Of a stretch of 64,000 nucleotides of DNA, positions 43,626 through 55,394 are shown one piece after another. Origin of the DNA: Cryptomeria japonica (lineage: Eukaryota > Streptophyta > Pinopsida > Cupressales > Cupressaceae). Under the pieces are notes generated by a model. It had not been told where the DNA came from, made no database searches, and saw nothing but the letters and a program-made list of their open reading frames with translations. The translations under genes and the position numbers were made by a program. Within the stretch, counting starts at the first letter, position 1; every line of letters starts with the position of its first letter. The stretch lies in the NCBI RefSeq assembly GCF_030272615.1, contig NC_081410.1:146787349-146851348 (forward strand). The letters run 5' to 3'.

Positions 43626-44848
43626 CTGTCCTGGAGGTTGGCCCAAAAATCCTCCAAAACAAAAGAGAGACCTCAGGAGTCCGAGACTCCAGAGTTCCGA
43701 GGTAAGAACAAAAAGGAAAAGAACAAAGTAAAAGCGAGCAACAACAGGGGACCCATATTGTAACACAAGGAAACTAATGGGGAATGGATATGCAAGGCAT
43801 AACAAATGGTGACTATCTAGGAAAAATGACTCTAGGCAATTTAGAATTTCAGAATCTTTGATTAACCCGAAGCCTAAGGCTATTATCATTCAAAAGGATG
43901 TATAAGAGAAAAAGATGAATGAACCAATGAACAAACAACCAAGTTGAGAATTGGACATGATTAACTCTTAAGTGTGTGTGCATGATTTATTACTCCATCA
44001 TTTCAATAATGCAGATAATCAGAGGAAATTGGGCGCAAGCTACATAGGTGAATCCAACCAATGTGTTTCATGCAATGTTATCCTGGGCATACCTCTGCTG
44101 CCAACCAGGCGTCTATAGCCCCGACAAAGATACCTCTAGTCCCCGTCAAGCAGTGCTCCACTGCCAGCCAGATGTCCATAGCCCCGGTGGAGGTTACTTG
44201 AGACACCCATTTTAGTTGCTTTAAGAGGATCATTTCTTTTCTCTCTCTCTTTTTTTTTTAAAACATTATAGAACATAGAATGACTTATTTCCTTAATAAC
44301 CTTTAAAGAAACTTTTCAAACATTGAAGCCTGATTATTGGGTTGGGAACCATGGTGGATAACGTGAAACATCCTGACTTCAGATTTTTCACTTGAAAACC
44401 AGTTAATCCAATATCTTACAAAACTTTTTGATGTATCTTAATGTGACGGTAGTGCTGAGTTTATCAAGCTAGCCTTTTGCAATTGAAATTCAAAAACTCA
44501 AATCATATTTAAATGATTATATACCACCTTGAACGAGTATAGACAAAAGTTTCAAAATTAACCAAATGACAATAAAGTCGTAAATAGCAGAGAGTCGAAG
44601 TCTCTCAGAATTTGGAAACATGTTATGCAAAGGATACCTTCCTTTTAGAATCTTTGAGAACAAAATATTTATATCCTGACACAACAAACAAACAAAATGA
44701 ACAATCAAACAAACAAACAAAACAAAAGGGAAACAAGCATGCAGCAAAATGAAAACACAGCAAACAAACAAAAACCCAAAGAAACAACGAAGCAAAATAA
44801 AAGAAACAACTAATCTACTATATACAACAGGTCAAGCTTCACTAAGGA
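43626..44848 (-). other. G2 spacer between integrase and extra ORF
   Basis: No coding domain. It contains an imperfect tandem duplication of about 55-60 bp at 44095-44215 (each half has ctgccaaccag or ctgccagccag, then tatagcccc or catagcccc) and a long C/T tract at 44236-44261, which is purine-rich on the coding strand. Confidence 0.5.
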
Positions 44849-45990
44849 TTAATCAAAATAATGTTTGAGGAGCTGACCATTGACGGGCAATGGTACAAGT
44901 TCTCCAATCAAAGAGCTTAACCTAAAGGTATTTTTGCCTAAAATTTTGACTATTTGGTAAGGACCTAACCACAACCTTTCAAACTTGTGTTGATCACCTT
45001 TCTTCTCCTTGGCCTTGTCCCATAACAAGACTAGGTCAGATATCCAAAAAGCTTTCACCTTAGCCCTTTTATCAAACCATCGCCTAACAATGGCTTGGTG
45101 CTTAGCAAAGTGTTGTAGAGTATTAATCCTTATTTCATCAAGTCTTAATAAATTTAAGAGGCAAACCTCTACCTGATCCTCAATGTCAAGTTCTTTCATT
45201 AATTGGAGGACCAGTATTTGTAAGTTGATTGGGAAGACAAAGGTCTGGCCATAGACAAGGTAATACGGAGAAGTTCCCAAGGTGGATTTTACTCTGGTTC
45301 GATCAACCCATAAGGCGTATCTCAACTGATTATGCCAATCCCTAGGATTTTTCTCAAGTAGCTTCTTAATGACATCTAAGATGTTCTTGTTCATAGATTC
45401 AACTACTCTATTACCTTGCGGGTAGTAGTTAAATGAAAATTTCAATATCACTTTATATTCGTATGACCATTGCATCAACTGTGCAGAAGTAAAAGCAGGT
45501 CCATTGTCACATACAAGACCAAACGGCATACCAAACCTAGTGACGATGTGCTCTTCAATAAATTTCAAGACTACCTCAACAGTAGCATTTTGACACCCAA
45601 TGTCTTCTGTCCACCAGGTGCAATAATCTGTAGCAGTAAGAATAAACTTATGTCCTACAGATGAGTTAGGATTAATAACACCTACGAAATCTAGTGCCCA
45701 TTGCGTGAAAGGTCTTACCTCAAGCACTGGTTGGAGAGGCATGGTGGGATTTCTTTCTCTGGAGGTTGCAGTTTGGTACATATGAGAGTGATATGCAGTG
45801 GCAATAATATCCAGCCTTCAACATTTGATATGCAGTGGCATCTGATGACCCATGACTTGTACCATATTTCCCATGAAATTCCTCAATCATATTACGAGCT
45901 TCTTGATGATCAAGACACCGAAGGTAAATACCTTCATAATTCTTTCAATAAAGTGTTGAATCCTTGATCATATAATTGGCACTTTTGAGC
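44849..45990 (-). pseudogene. G2 integrase
   Basis: The open frame 45781-44849 holds the integrase core: QWALDFVGVI (Asp), LVCDNGPAF (Asp) and NRVVESMNK (Glu), with exactly 35 residues between the second Asp and the Glu. It is followed by the gypsy integrase C-terminal part (TSPYYLVYGQTFVFPINLQI, WISDLVLLWDKAKEKKGD, LGPYQIVKILGKNTFRL). The N-terminal HHCC finger region (45990-45790) is present but frameshifted and poorly kept. It inserts element cDNA. The core triad looks intact but the polyprotein is broken. Confidence 0.9.
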
Positions 45991-45999
45991 CTTAATGCT

Positions 46000-47690
46000 C
46001 GTCTTTGCATGGTTGTCGACCCCTTGGGACACCTATTATTCAGCAATATAAATACCAAATCTGTGTACCATGGGTCCTGAGTGAATGACTCCAACATATA
46101 CTGTTGGCACTGGATTTGAGGGATGTCGGTCGTCATGGCCTGAGACAATCCTTGGCCTCAGACCAACTTCATTGGATGCATCTCTAGATCAAATTCTTGC
46201 AATATTGTCATCCATTTCCCTCGACGTTCTCCTAGCTCGAACTGCATGAGTAGTGACTTCACCACTTGATCAGGGACAATCGCATAAATTTTACTCCTCA
46301 GGATATACTGCTTAAATTTCTTGACTGCTCTCACCAATGCAAAAGCCTATTTTCCAAGAGTAGAATATCTAACCTCAGCACTTTTGAAAGGAGAGCTCAT
46401 AAATGCAATGGGATTCTGATCCCCCGCTTGCCTGTGTGTCAAAATGGTTGCTCTCGAGTGTAACGAAGCAAAATAATATATGTCAAAAAGCAGAGTGTAG
46501 TCAGGGTTGGTCAACACGGGAACTTCGGCGATGAATTTCTTGATCTGGGCGAAAGCCTCTTTTGCTTTAGTTGTCCATTTGACCTTACCATCCTTCTTCA
46601 TCATTTCATTCAATAGCTTGACTATCTCTGCAAACCCAGTAATAAACTTTCTGACAAAATTGATCTTTTTAAAGAAAGATCTCATCTCCTTTTTACTGTC
46701 GAGCATTTGTAACTTCAATAACGCTTCCACCCGATCTGGGTCTATAGATATCCCCCTCTCAGAGATTATGTGGCCAAGTAGCTTTCCTTCAGCCACTCCA
46801 AATACACATTTCTTGGGGTTAAAGGAGATCCCATATCTCCAACATCTTTCCAATACCTTTTGGAGGTGGTCTGGGTGGTCTTCTCTGACCTTGGAAAATA
46901 TCGTCAAGTCATCCATATAGATAATAATGCATTTTCCAATCAATTCCTAAAAGGTTGTATCCATCACTCATTGGAAGGTCGCCCCAGCGTTTATCAACCC
47001 GAATGGCATTCTTCTATATGCATACATTCCCCACTTCATCATAAATGTTATCTTCGTACGATCCTCATAGTTCACCAAAACTTGGTTATATCCAAAATAA
47101 CCATCTAAGAATAACATCATTTGTCAACCATTTACTATTTGTAGTACTTCATCCAGAGAAAGAAGCGGGTAATTATCTTTCTTGGAGGCTTTGTTGAGAT
47201 TGCGAAAGTCCACACAAAGACGTATTTCTCCATTCTTTTTTCTTACTGGTACCAAATTAGCAACCCAAGTAGAATGTCATACCAGAAAAATAATCTTGAC
47301 AGAGAGCAAATTTTGTACTTCCTTGAAAATCAAGGGTTCTATTAGTGAATTGACCGGATGTTGCTTTTGTTGGAACGGCTTTATGTTAGATTTTAGGGGG
47401 ATCACATGGGTGATGATCATTGTATCGAATGTCTTTAAATATCCATACCCCCATGCTATTACATCAATGAACTCTTTCAAGATTTGTAAAAAAAAATTCC
47501 TTTCATTTTGAGTGCAAAACTTCCCAATATAGACAATCCTCTCTTGTCCTTCTGGACCAATATTATGTGGCTCATACTTTCTGGCATCTAAATCTATTGT
47601 TAATCTCTCCTTTACTCTAGGGTTAGAATCAAAAAGTCTCTCTAAGGTGACCATCCCTTTAGGAATAACATTAGTTGGTAAATCCAAAAT
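46000..47690 (-). pseudogene. G2 reverse transcriptase and RNase H
   Basis: The RT N-terminal approach is at 47687-47277 (ILKEFIDVIAWGYGYLKTFD, HVIPLKSNIKPF), the motif a typical gypsy RT has before its palm. The palm continues through frameshifted sequence to MPFGLINAGATF at about 46990 and the catalytic IIIYMDDLTIFSK at about 46925. The thumb follows (CVFGVAEGKLLGHIISERGI, FFKKINFVRKFI). Then comes the gypsy RNase H: LLFDIYYFASLHSRATILTH, with IAFMSSPFKSAEVRYSTLGK, ending near 46000. Several frame breaks are present, for example near 47277 and 46345. Confidence 0.88.
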
Positions 47691-47809
47691 ATCACCATTA
47701 CTTTTGACATCAAGATCATCCGATTTATCTTCCTCATCAATGATTTGCTCTTCAAAATCCCTTGAATTGGCAAGAAAGGCTAGAATGTGGGCATCATCCC
47801 AGAAACTTG

Positions 47810-48380
47810 AAAGTGTTTGATATTGTCAGGTACAGCAGGTATGGAGATTAACTCTATGGTAAACTTCTTCAAAGGGGATTGGCTTGTTGGTTCTAATATA
47901 CTGGCAGCTACTGCCAATGCATCAGGTATTCTGTTTACTTTCCTGGGTAGCAACTAAATGTCGAAACCATCAAAATCCTCAATCAAATCCCATACTCTAC
48001 TCCTATACGCTACTAACCTTTTATCGTGACATGCATATTGGCTTCACACTTGTTTGACCACCAGCTCGAAATCGCCTTGCACCTTCAAATACTTTTCTCC
48101 CTTCTTATGAGAAAAAAGTAATCCTCTAACTAAGGCCTCGTACTCCATCATGTTATTAGTACAAGGGAATTAGAGTCTGTAAGAAACAAAAAGGATTTTC
48201 CCTTTTGGATTCGTTAACTCTACGCCTGCTCCACTGCCTTTCTTGGATCTTAACCCATCAAACTTTAAAAACCATATTTCGTCTTTTGGTCTCTTTACAT
48301 TTTTCACCTTAGGGTCAGTGATCAGACTAGCTTCTGAAGATGATTGTTGCTTCTTAGACTCGAGGTCTTGTGACAATTGA
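47810..48380 (-). pseudogene. G2 archaeal-type RNase H located upstream of RT
   Basis: On the minus strand one frame reads EIWFLKFDGLRSKKGSGAGV, ILFVSYRL, stop, FPCTNNMMEYEALVRGL, GDFELVVKQV, stop, a linker, and then LLPRKVNRIPDALAVAASIL. This aligns block by block with the archaeal-type RNase H of T2 (YFDGS, GSGAA, YRLMFPCTNN, FEALVIGI, GDSQLVVNQI, PRLNNKAVDAMATITSLL). The acidic residues DG, E and GD are kept; two or three stops interrupt the frame. It lies between protease and RT, whereas in T2 and in typical Tat elements the second RNase H follows the first one, after RT. Confidence 0.85.
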
Positions 48381-48560
48381 GGTTGTTGAATTTATGGTTG
48401 CATGAATGCTTCAGTAGTGTCAAGAACAATCTGTTTCGATTGAGGTTGAAGTTGAGATTATGTTTCTTCTTTCTCTTTCTCAAGAGGAATATCTTCCTTC
48501 TCATGTTTGACAATCTCAACTGCAAGAATCTCATGGTCGTATTCTTTAGGTAGGGTAGTC

Positions 48561-48845
48561 TTACTTATAGGATCCATTTTTGGGGGGCTCTAATCCTTCA
48601 CAACTTAGACTTTGAACTTCTTCAATATTGATGGTATGATCATCTTCTTCGTATGGAACTGGGCTCATCAACTTCGTAATCTCATTCTGGCATGGGATAC
48701 ATGACATCTCTGAGTGCTCCTCATGATGTATCTGACACCATTTTGGAAGCAACAAATCTTGTATCTTCATAGTATCCCCCAACAAACACATTCCTTGTTC
48801 TACTCTTGTAATGAAACCTTTGACCTGCCCTCTATATGCAGTCAT
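48561..48845 (-). pseudogene. G2 linker with extra CCHC-like knuckle
   Basis: This frame lies between protease and archaeal-type RNase H and contains WCQIHHEEHSEMSCIPC, a CX2HX3HX4C arrangement similar to the gag knuckle forms of these elements (CX2HX4HX4C). The downstream part is acidic (PYEEDDHTINIEEVQ). It may be a second zinc-binding motif in the polyprotein or a coincidental Cys/His cluster. It is separated from protease by a stop. Confidence 0.45.
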
Positions 48846-48939
48846 GTCTGCTTAAAATAACTGGAGAGGAGCCGATGTATAGAAAGTGAGGATTTCATTG
48901 ACCCTGTACACTCCTGGACTCACTTCAACAAACGCCACC

Positions 48940-49458
48940 TCATTGGGAGCACCATAATTTTTTTACTAACTTCTTCAACTTAGGTTCACTATTGATTTGA
49001 ATTCGGTTGCTTACCCCCTTCCATGGAAGCCACGGGTATGTAAAACAAGTCGAGAAATGTCCTCCCAAAGTCTTTGACCAATCCCTACTAAGAAGCATCC
49101 CATATACTTCTAGAATATCCACTACTTGAATGTCAATATAACAGGATATTCGAGGATCATCACCTAATTGGATGTATACATCTTTCAATTCTCTGATTAA
49201 GTTAACCTCAGTTTTGTCAAGTTGTACCACCTTACTATTTGCACGTACCGGTTTAAGTCTGATCTTTTGACATATAGAGTAGAGCATTACGTTTCTTGAG
49301 GCCCCTGAATCTACCAAATAGTTGTGTAAATTCTTTCCACATATCTTCAAACTCAGTAAAAATGGGGGATTCTCTAATGCATCACTGTCGATGTTAGCGT
49401 TGACTTCATTAAGGTCTACCCTATTAACCTCATCGCTCTGTGACTCTAACAGTTCCAA
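48940..49458 (-). pseudogene. G2 aspartic protease
   Basis: The frame 49458-48940 contains LVDSGASRNVMLYSICQKI (the DSGA active site) and VDILEVYGMLLSRDW (the flap-distal hLLGRDW-type motif), both typical of gypsy retropepsins. An N-terminal extension (ESQSDEVNRVDLNE) links to gag. The active site looks intact. The frame is cut off from its neighbours by stops. Confidence 0.88.
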
Positions 49459-49479
49459 CTTTCTAAGGAGAGCCCTCTT

Positions 49480-51640
49480 CTATTTAGGGAAATATCTCAA
49501 TACTTCCATCAAGGACATAGTGGTCGCAGTCCTCTCCATCTCCTTAGTAATGTCAAATGATCCTTTCAGAACATAATCTTGCCCTTGAGATTTTTGAGGG
49601 CGTGCTCCTTGAAAATCTTGAGGAGGTTGAGGATTGTTGCTTGCATTTGCATAAGGAGGTACAAACCCACCCATCGGGGGAGGTGGCTTCATTAATGGAT
49701 CTTTGCCTTGACTCCTAAGATTGTAGTTGTTTCTGGTCTAAAAGACCTAAGCATCATAGACACATGGTTCACCTTCAGCTTCAGCCTTAAATTCTTTGCA
49801 CAGGAAGGTATTGACCAGCATGGCAGTATTAACCTTATTGGGTTCATCATTGGAACAATCTTTTGGCTGAGAGTCAGCTTGAGCAATTCTTATGATCTTC
49901 TCGAACTGAGCATAATTAACCTCAGAATGCGCAGCTATATCATGCAACCTACACCAATTTGTTAGCAAATTCATATCCACAAGGTTAACACTTTGTGTGT
50001 GGTTTGGGTTATCTCATGCGTCAGGGTGATCATGGTTCACCCCACCGTTATTCAGACCCGTATTCCATTGCCTATTATAAGGTTTGTTCTTATACCTTTG
50101 ATTTTGGTTCTGGTTATTGTAGTTCTGCTGATTATTATATGGTTGGGATTGATTATACCCTCCTGGAGGATTCATTTTTAGCTTGCTCAAGTCTGAGTAA
50201 CTTGTGAGATCATTTTCTTTAAGGCTTCTACTTCAACAGATATATGAGATCCTTGATTCTCAGGCGTCGTAGTTGGAGGTTGGTTTGTTGTGTTAGTATT
50301 ACCAAATTTTTTACTTCCCCCTTGTGCTTGACTAGCATATTGCATTTGAGTGGGGGCTGTATTCATATTATTTTTCCAAGTCAAAGCTTGGGCAATAAAC
50401 TGTTGATTCGCTTGAGGTTGGGGTGCATAGATTGGCACTGGGTTCATCATTGGGGCACCTACAGGTAGAGGTGAGGGTACACCTGGGAGTTGGTTGTAGT
50501 TCCCTCGATTCACCCCTATAGGTAGATTATATTTGATACCTCCTGGAGTTTGATTCAACTCATGGTTCATAATAATTGCTAGCGTGAAGACTTTTGCCAA
50601 AGTGTCCCTTTGATCTTGCGGAACACTCTTCTTGATAAACATAGCAGTCTAAGGGTCGATAGCTCTTAGATATGAGTCGATGGCTACATTAGGCATTACC
50701 TGGTAAGGAGCTTGTAGCCTCTTGAATGCCCTTTGGAATCTAGTATTAAAAGTTGTTAATGGCTCATTTGGCGACTTCTTAAGAGAAGTGAACTAATGGT
50801 ATAGTGTTCTGGGATCTATGTACACTCAGAATTGATCGATGAAAGCCTTCTCCAAGATGTCCCAACTTGTGATAGAATTTGCAGGTAAAGTTAAGTACCA
50901 ATTGTATTCATTCTCCCCAAGTGAATATGGGAAGAGTCTACATACTACATCTTGGTGTTCAATATGGTTACGAACGATCGCATCTTTGAATGCTTCAATA
51001 TGTTCATCAGTCGTTCATCCCCCCAAATAATAAAATTTGTTGTAAAATTATCTAGGTTTCTAGGTAGGTCATGTATACCACCTGGTATGGTTCCTAGTGG
51101 TGTGGTCTCTTGGTTAAAGTACGCCATTGAAGGTGGTGACAGTGGATGTTGAGTCACAAAAGGTGCAGTGATAGGCTGAAGACTAGGAATCAGTTGATCT
51201 TCTACATTGAGTATGGATGACTGTACTGGTGAGGCTGTTGAGGGTTATTTCTTAGCTTTGTTCCTCTTTCTCCCAGTGGTAGGTCCTAACTCTACTAAGT
51301 CGGATGGTGAAGAACTACTCCAAAGGACTCGGTGGAATCTCTCAGGATAGAAAGATGATATACGATCCAGCTTAGTACCTCAATTCTATGGTTGAGGAGG
51401 TGGTTGTGGATTTTCTTGTGGATTTTCCTAAGGATTAAGTTGTCTTTGTGCCTCTGCTTCTATATGTATAGCCTTTTGTCTCTCGTTGTCCAAGACTTGT
51501 CGTGCTCGTAACCAATCGTTATAATCTCTTGTACTATCCAAAGCAAAATTGTATAGTTGGGTAAGAATGTCATCTTGCTCGTTGTTGAGGTTAGGTTGGG
51601 TAAAGGGAATCAATCTGTCTCCTGGAAGTACCATATGTGG
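49480..51640 (-). pseudogene. G2 gag (fragmented)
   Basis: From right to left on the minus strand: an N-terminal part (51634-51428); gag capsid sequence between about 51060 and 50650, including WYLTLPANSITSWDILEKAF and a stop-broken continuation; a Pro/Asn/Gln-rich segment (50642-50187, GGIKYNLPIGVNRGNYNQ); a Tyr/Asn/Gln-rich part to about 49990; and a knuckle-like WCRLHDIAAHSEVNY at about 49960, which fits CX2HX4HX4C with the last Cys changed to Tyr. Frameshifts and stops lie between all pieces. Confidence 0.75.
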
Positions 51641-51666
51641 TTAACCAGCGAGGGGACTTTTCTAGG

Positions 51667-51683
51667 CCCTCCTTCTAGCGCCA
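51667..51683 (-). promoter_or_regulatory. G2 primer binding site
   Basis: On the minus strand TGGCGCTAGAAGGAGGG follows the LTR end by about eight bases. TGGCGC-type sites are common in plant gypsy elements. I do not assign the tRNA. Confidence 0.65.
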
Positions 51684-51691
51684 GTTTCTAT

Positions 51692-52724
51692 TGACGACCG
51701 TTTTGACACACCCGCTAACAGTCAGGTAGCCAATGTGAACACTCAACACCTCTCCTGAAAAGCAATGAATTTGGGAAAACTCACTACTCCAAGGTCTCTA
51801 TAGTTGGGTCACGATGGTGATGGGCAGCCCAATGGTTGATGGTTGAACCTATAAAGGGGCCTGCTAGTTGAAACTAAATCTCGCTGGTCATGAACGGTTG
51901 AACTTCCTTTTTTGTGTATTTTATGATTTAAGATTCTCTGGAAAATAAACTGCAAAGAGTAAAGGGGAGAAGAAAATAATAATAAAACCAATATAATAAC
52001 AACTTAATGAACTACTCAGATAATTCCCTGCAATCCAAGAAATTATCAAATATTATCCAAGTTGGCATTCAACAACAGACCTCCAGAAAACCTGCAAAAT
52101 CATCAATTTGACAAGCTTATGGAAATAAAATCATTAACAATATGGCATATCACAGTAATTCTCATACACCACTGACGTGCGCAATATGATTCATAAAGTG
52201 ATAAACAAAAGATCAAACCACGTTGCTAACTCCAAATAATAGACATTACCAGATTACACAGAACAATTTGGTAGAATATAGACGTAGATCAAGCAATCTA
52301 CAAGTTGCTTCTTATATTAATCTCAATGAATGTATAACAAAATTACTCAAATTCTTAACCATCTGCAAAATATTCTAAAATCTCTAAGTGGGCCACAAAT
52401 CATCAATTTGGGGACCCTTACAAATGAATCCAACTTCTCAATTTATAGAAGTTTTATGCCCTATTATCTAGGAAATAAATCTAACCTAAATTAAGAAGTG
52501 AAACTAGGAATCGCAGTTAACTTGCAAGTTTTTGCCTTGATACTCCAATTAACTACTACGAAATGAGGGTTGCATGAGCACTATGAAGACCATGCTACAT
52601 GAGCCACATTTTCTTATTCATGCAGAATTTTGCTCAAAATTGGAACCTGAGTTGGAGCTACAACTTGAAAATACAAAATTGGGGTCATGCAAAAACCTTG
52701 CCATTTTTAGTAATTGTATGTTCA
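51692..52724 (-). mobile_element. G2 LTR (shared by two tandem copies)
   Basis: Bounded on the minus strand by TGAACATAC (plus end 52724) and GGTCGTCA (plus start 51692). A TATAAAT box is at 52441-52447, the primer site lies beyond the left end, and a purine-rich aaaaagtgaagga lies beyond the right end. It is the 5' LTR of the G2 copy to the left and at the same time the 3' LTR of the fragment at 52729-53460. No second LTR is in the window, so the exact ends rest on these signals. Confidence 0.6.
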
Positions 52725-52728
52725 TCCT

Positions 52729-53460
52729 TCACTTTTTAATAAAAGCTCTATAATTATCCACTATGCTTGTGACTTCTTGGATAGGAGGATCAGCTACATG
52801 TTTAATTCTAAATTCATACTTCTTCAAAACTTCATCTCCATGCTTCTTTCCTTTCTCTAGCTCCCCTATTGTCTCTACCACCTCTTGACACTGAGTGATC
52901 AAGTATGTGTGCTTGTCCATGACAGCGACATCAAACTGGGTCGAAGGTCCTAAATGTTGAGCCCCGTATTCATCCCACTGATTCAAAACTTGATGTTGCT
53001 CCATTATTTTGGTACTAGTTAATCCTAAACCGAAGGATCCAAGCATATGTTTTACAAAATTCTTATATGACAAAATTTCTCTGAGGAGAGGGATCTGAAT
53101 CTCTGCCATATCCTTCATATACTGTTGAAACATTGAGATCCTTAATTCTCAGGTGTCGTAGTTGGAGGTTGGTTTGTTGTGTTAGTATTACCAAATTGTT
53201 GACTTCCCCCTTGTGCTTGACCAGCATATTGCGTTTAAGTGGGGGCGGTATTCGTATTATTTTTCCAAGTCAAAGCTTGGGCAATAAACTATTGATTCAC
53301 TTGAGGTTGGGGTGCATAGATTGGCATTGGGTTCATCATTGGGGCACCTATAGGAAGAGGTGAGGGTACATCTAGGAGTTGGTTGTAGTTCCCTCGATTC
53401 ACCCCTATAGGTAGATTATATCTGATCCCTCCTAGAGTTTGATTCAACTCATGGTTCATA
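52729..53460 (-). pseudogene. Deletion derivative: gag fused to extra-ORF C-terminus
   Basis: 53460-53140 repeats the Pro/Asn-rich gag segment at 50567-50247 almost base for base, in the same orientation. At 53133-53140 it switches, at the shared octamer ggatctca, to a 134-codon frame (MFQQYMKDMAEIQIPLLREI ... IVDNYRAFIKK). This frame continues the G2 extra ORF and ends five bases before the LTR. Protease, both RNase H domains, RT, integrase and most of the extra ORF are missing from this copy. The frame is helical and charged with no known domain. T2 cuts the gag part at 53461. Confidence 0.7.
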
Positions 53461-53461
53461 C

Positions 53462-54892
53462 TGTATGTGGGAAAAGCGGGCCGATAGAACTCAATATGTG
53501 AAAAACTAAGCTCTATGGAGCCTTGCTCACACACCCACAGAACTTCTCGGTGCAAGCTATGGAGTCATGAAGTATGGCTCATCTTCCCAAGGATGGTTCC
53601 ATGGTTCTCTATCTTACACGGTCCCTAAAAACCAATGTTTTTGCTCTTAGATCACTGAGCAAAATGGTTTAGGGATGGCAAATGCAAGAACGAGGGATGC
53701 TTTTGTTGATTTTAATATGAGATGCATCCTAAGCTATGCATGATGCTACAAATGCAATAAACTAGTTATAAGATGACAAGATTAGTAAACAAAACTATCC
53801 TAGCATGCTATATTAGTTCATGATTTAAACTAGATGATAAGGAACATACTCTAAATTAGCATATTTAGATTAATTCCTGTTTTAAAGAGAAGCTAAATGA
53901 TGAGCATATAAAATATGAAAGCTTGAATGGATTTGAGTATAAGTGTGATGCTAAAGACTTGGATGATGAAAATGGAGGAATGAGAGCTCTATTTATAGCA
54001 AAAATAGGGCAATGGATGGCCAGGATTGAAAGATTTAATCAAGGGCCAAGTTTGAAAGTTGGGAATCCATGTTTGCAATTGGCACCAATGAAATGGTGGC
54101 AATTATCAACATAAGGTTGGTTGAGAGGAGATATAAGAAGCATTAAATGCTTGAGAAGACCTCATGGTTACCCTAAGGGTTAAGGGTTAAGGTTAAGTTA
54201 AGGTTATCCATTGGATAAAGCTTTTACCCAAAGGATAAACTCGTGTGCAAAGGTTTAAGGATAACCATGGTCAAAGCAATAAATGCTTGATGAGACCCTT
54301 GGGTTAGATGGAGGTTGAGTTTATGGAAATTCTTTAACCATGTAAGAGGGTTGAGTTAACCATTAATGGTTATGAAGACTTTGGGGATAAAGGCTTTAAT
54401 GCATTTTGAAGACTTGAATGGATAAAGGCTTTAATGCATTTTGAAGACTTTGCTCCAAATTTGAGAAGTGACCTCCTCAAATTTAGGGAAAAGGGATAAT
54501 GGATGGGTTTGGGTTAATTAATTAGGATTAGAAGAATCTAGAAGAGGTTAGAAAGAGGGTTAGGATGCAAGTGGGAGCTGTAGGATTTTGCAAGTGGGTG
54601 AGGGAAAATAGGTTTTAATTGAATTTAATTCAATTTTGTTGCTATTAAATAAATTAGATTTATTTAATTTAGGAGAACTATTTTAATTAAATTTGAATTT
54701 AATTAAAAAGTGGATAGGGGCTTTAATTGAATAAAATGAATTTATCCTATTAAATGGTATAGTGAATTTAATTGAGTAATTTACTTAATTAAATAGAGGA
54801 AGGTGGATTATTTAATTAAATTAGATTTAATTAAATAGAGAAATGAACATAAAATATTCATTTAGGAATATGGTCATTTTTATACGTCTACA
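53462..54892 (-). mobile_element. T2 3' LTR
   Basis: Begins TGTATGTGGG and ends ACGTCTACA on the plus strand, so on the coding strand it starts TGTAGACG. It adjoins a polypurine tract on its right and carries TATAAATA at 53990-53997 on the minus strand. The left end abuts the interrupted G2 gag fragment at ttcata. The part next to the tract (54590-54850) is ttaatta-rich, as in the T1 LTR. The 5' LTR lies beyond the window, so the target duplication cannot be tested. Confidence 0.75.
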
Positions 54893-54910
54893 TTTTGCCC
54901 CTCTTTGAAG
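54893..54910 (-). promoter_or_regulatory. T2 polypurine tract
   Basis: On the minus strand cttcaaagaggggcaaaa precedes the LTR start TGTAGACG directly. This fixes the element orientation as minus. Confidence 0.8.
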
Positions 54911-55238
54911 TGATGTGTGTGCACATGTTATTTCAAAGAAAATGATGTGTCGTTGTGATTTTATGATCGATGTTGTTTATAATTTTTATGTTATGCCCCA
55001 GATTTGATGTGTGATGCCCCAGATTCGATAAATGATGGTGATAATGCCCCCTCGGGAGATGAAACAAAATTTTGAAAAAATTGATTTGATTTGATAATTT
55101 GTGTTTGCGGCACAAGATTTTGGCTAGGTGAAACATTGAAATTGATTCATCTCCCAATAATTGACATGTTTTAGGGTAGGAGGGAGACCGCGAGAAAATT
55201 ACATGCTCATTGCCCTAACCCTAATTTCATTTTTCTCC

Positions 55239-55245
55239 TATAAAA
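55239..55245 (+). promoter_or_regulatory. TATA box of the antisense PMD unit
   Basis: TATAAAA in the context cctataaaagggg, upstream of a short first exon on the plus strand, opposite to T2. It looks like an independent core promoter inside the element. Confidence 0.45.
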
Positions 55246-55394
55246 GGGGAAAAGTGCTTTGATTTGTTTCATGTGTGCTTGTTGACTTTGGAGAAAGAGA
55301 CTTTTGGAGAGAAGACAAAATGCCTATTCCTTATTCTACGCATTGATTCAAGCGCATTCGGAGGCATCGGAGACATGCCGCATATGGACCACCA

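Noticed and set aside
45470-46920. Plus-strand ORFs opposite G2 integrase and RT
   Set aside because: Antisense shadows; the minus strand carries the catalytic motifs.
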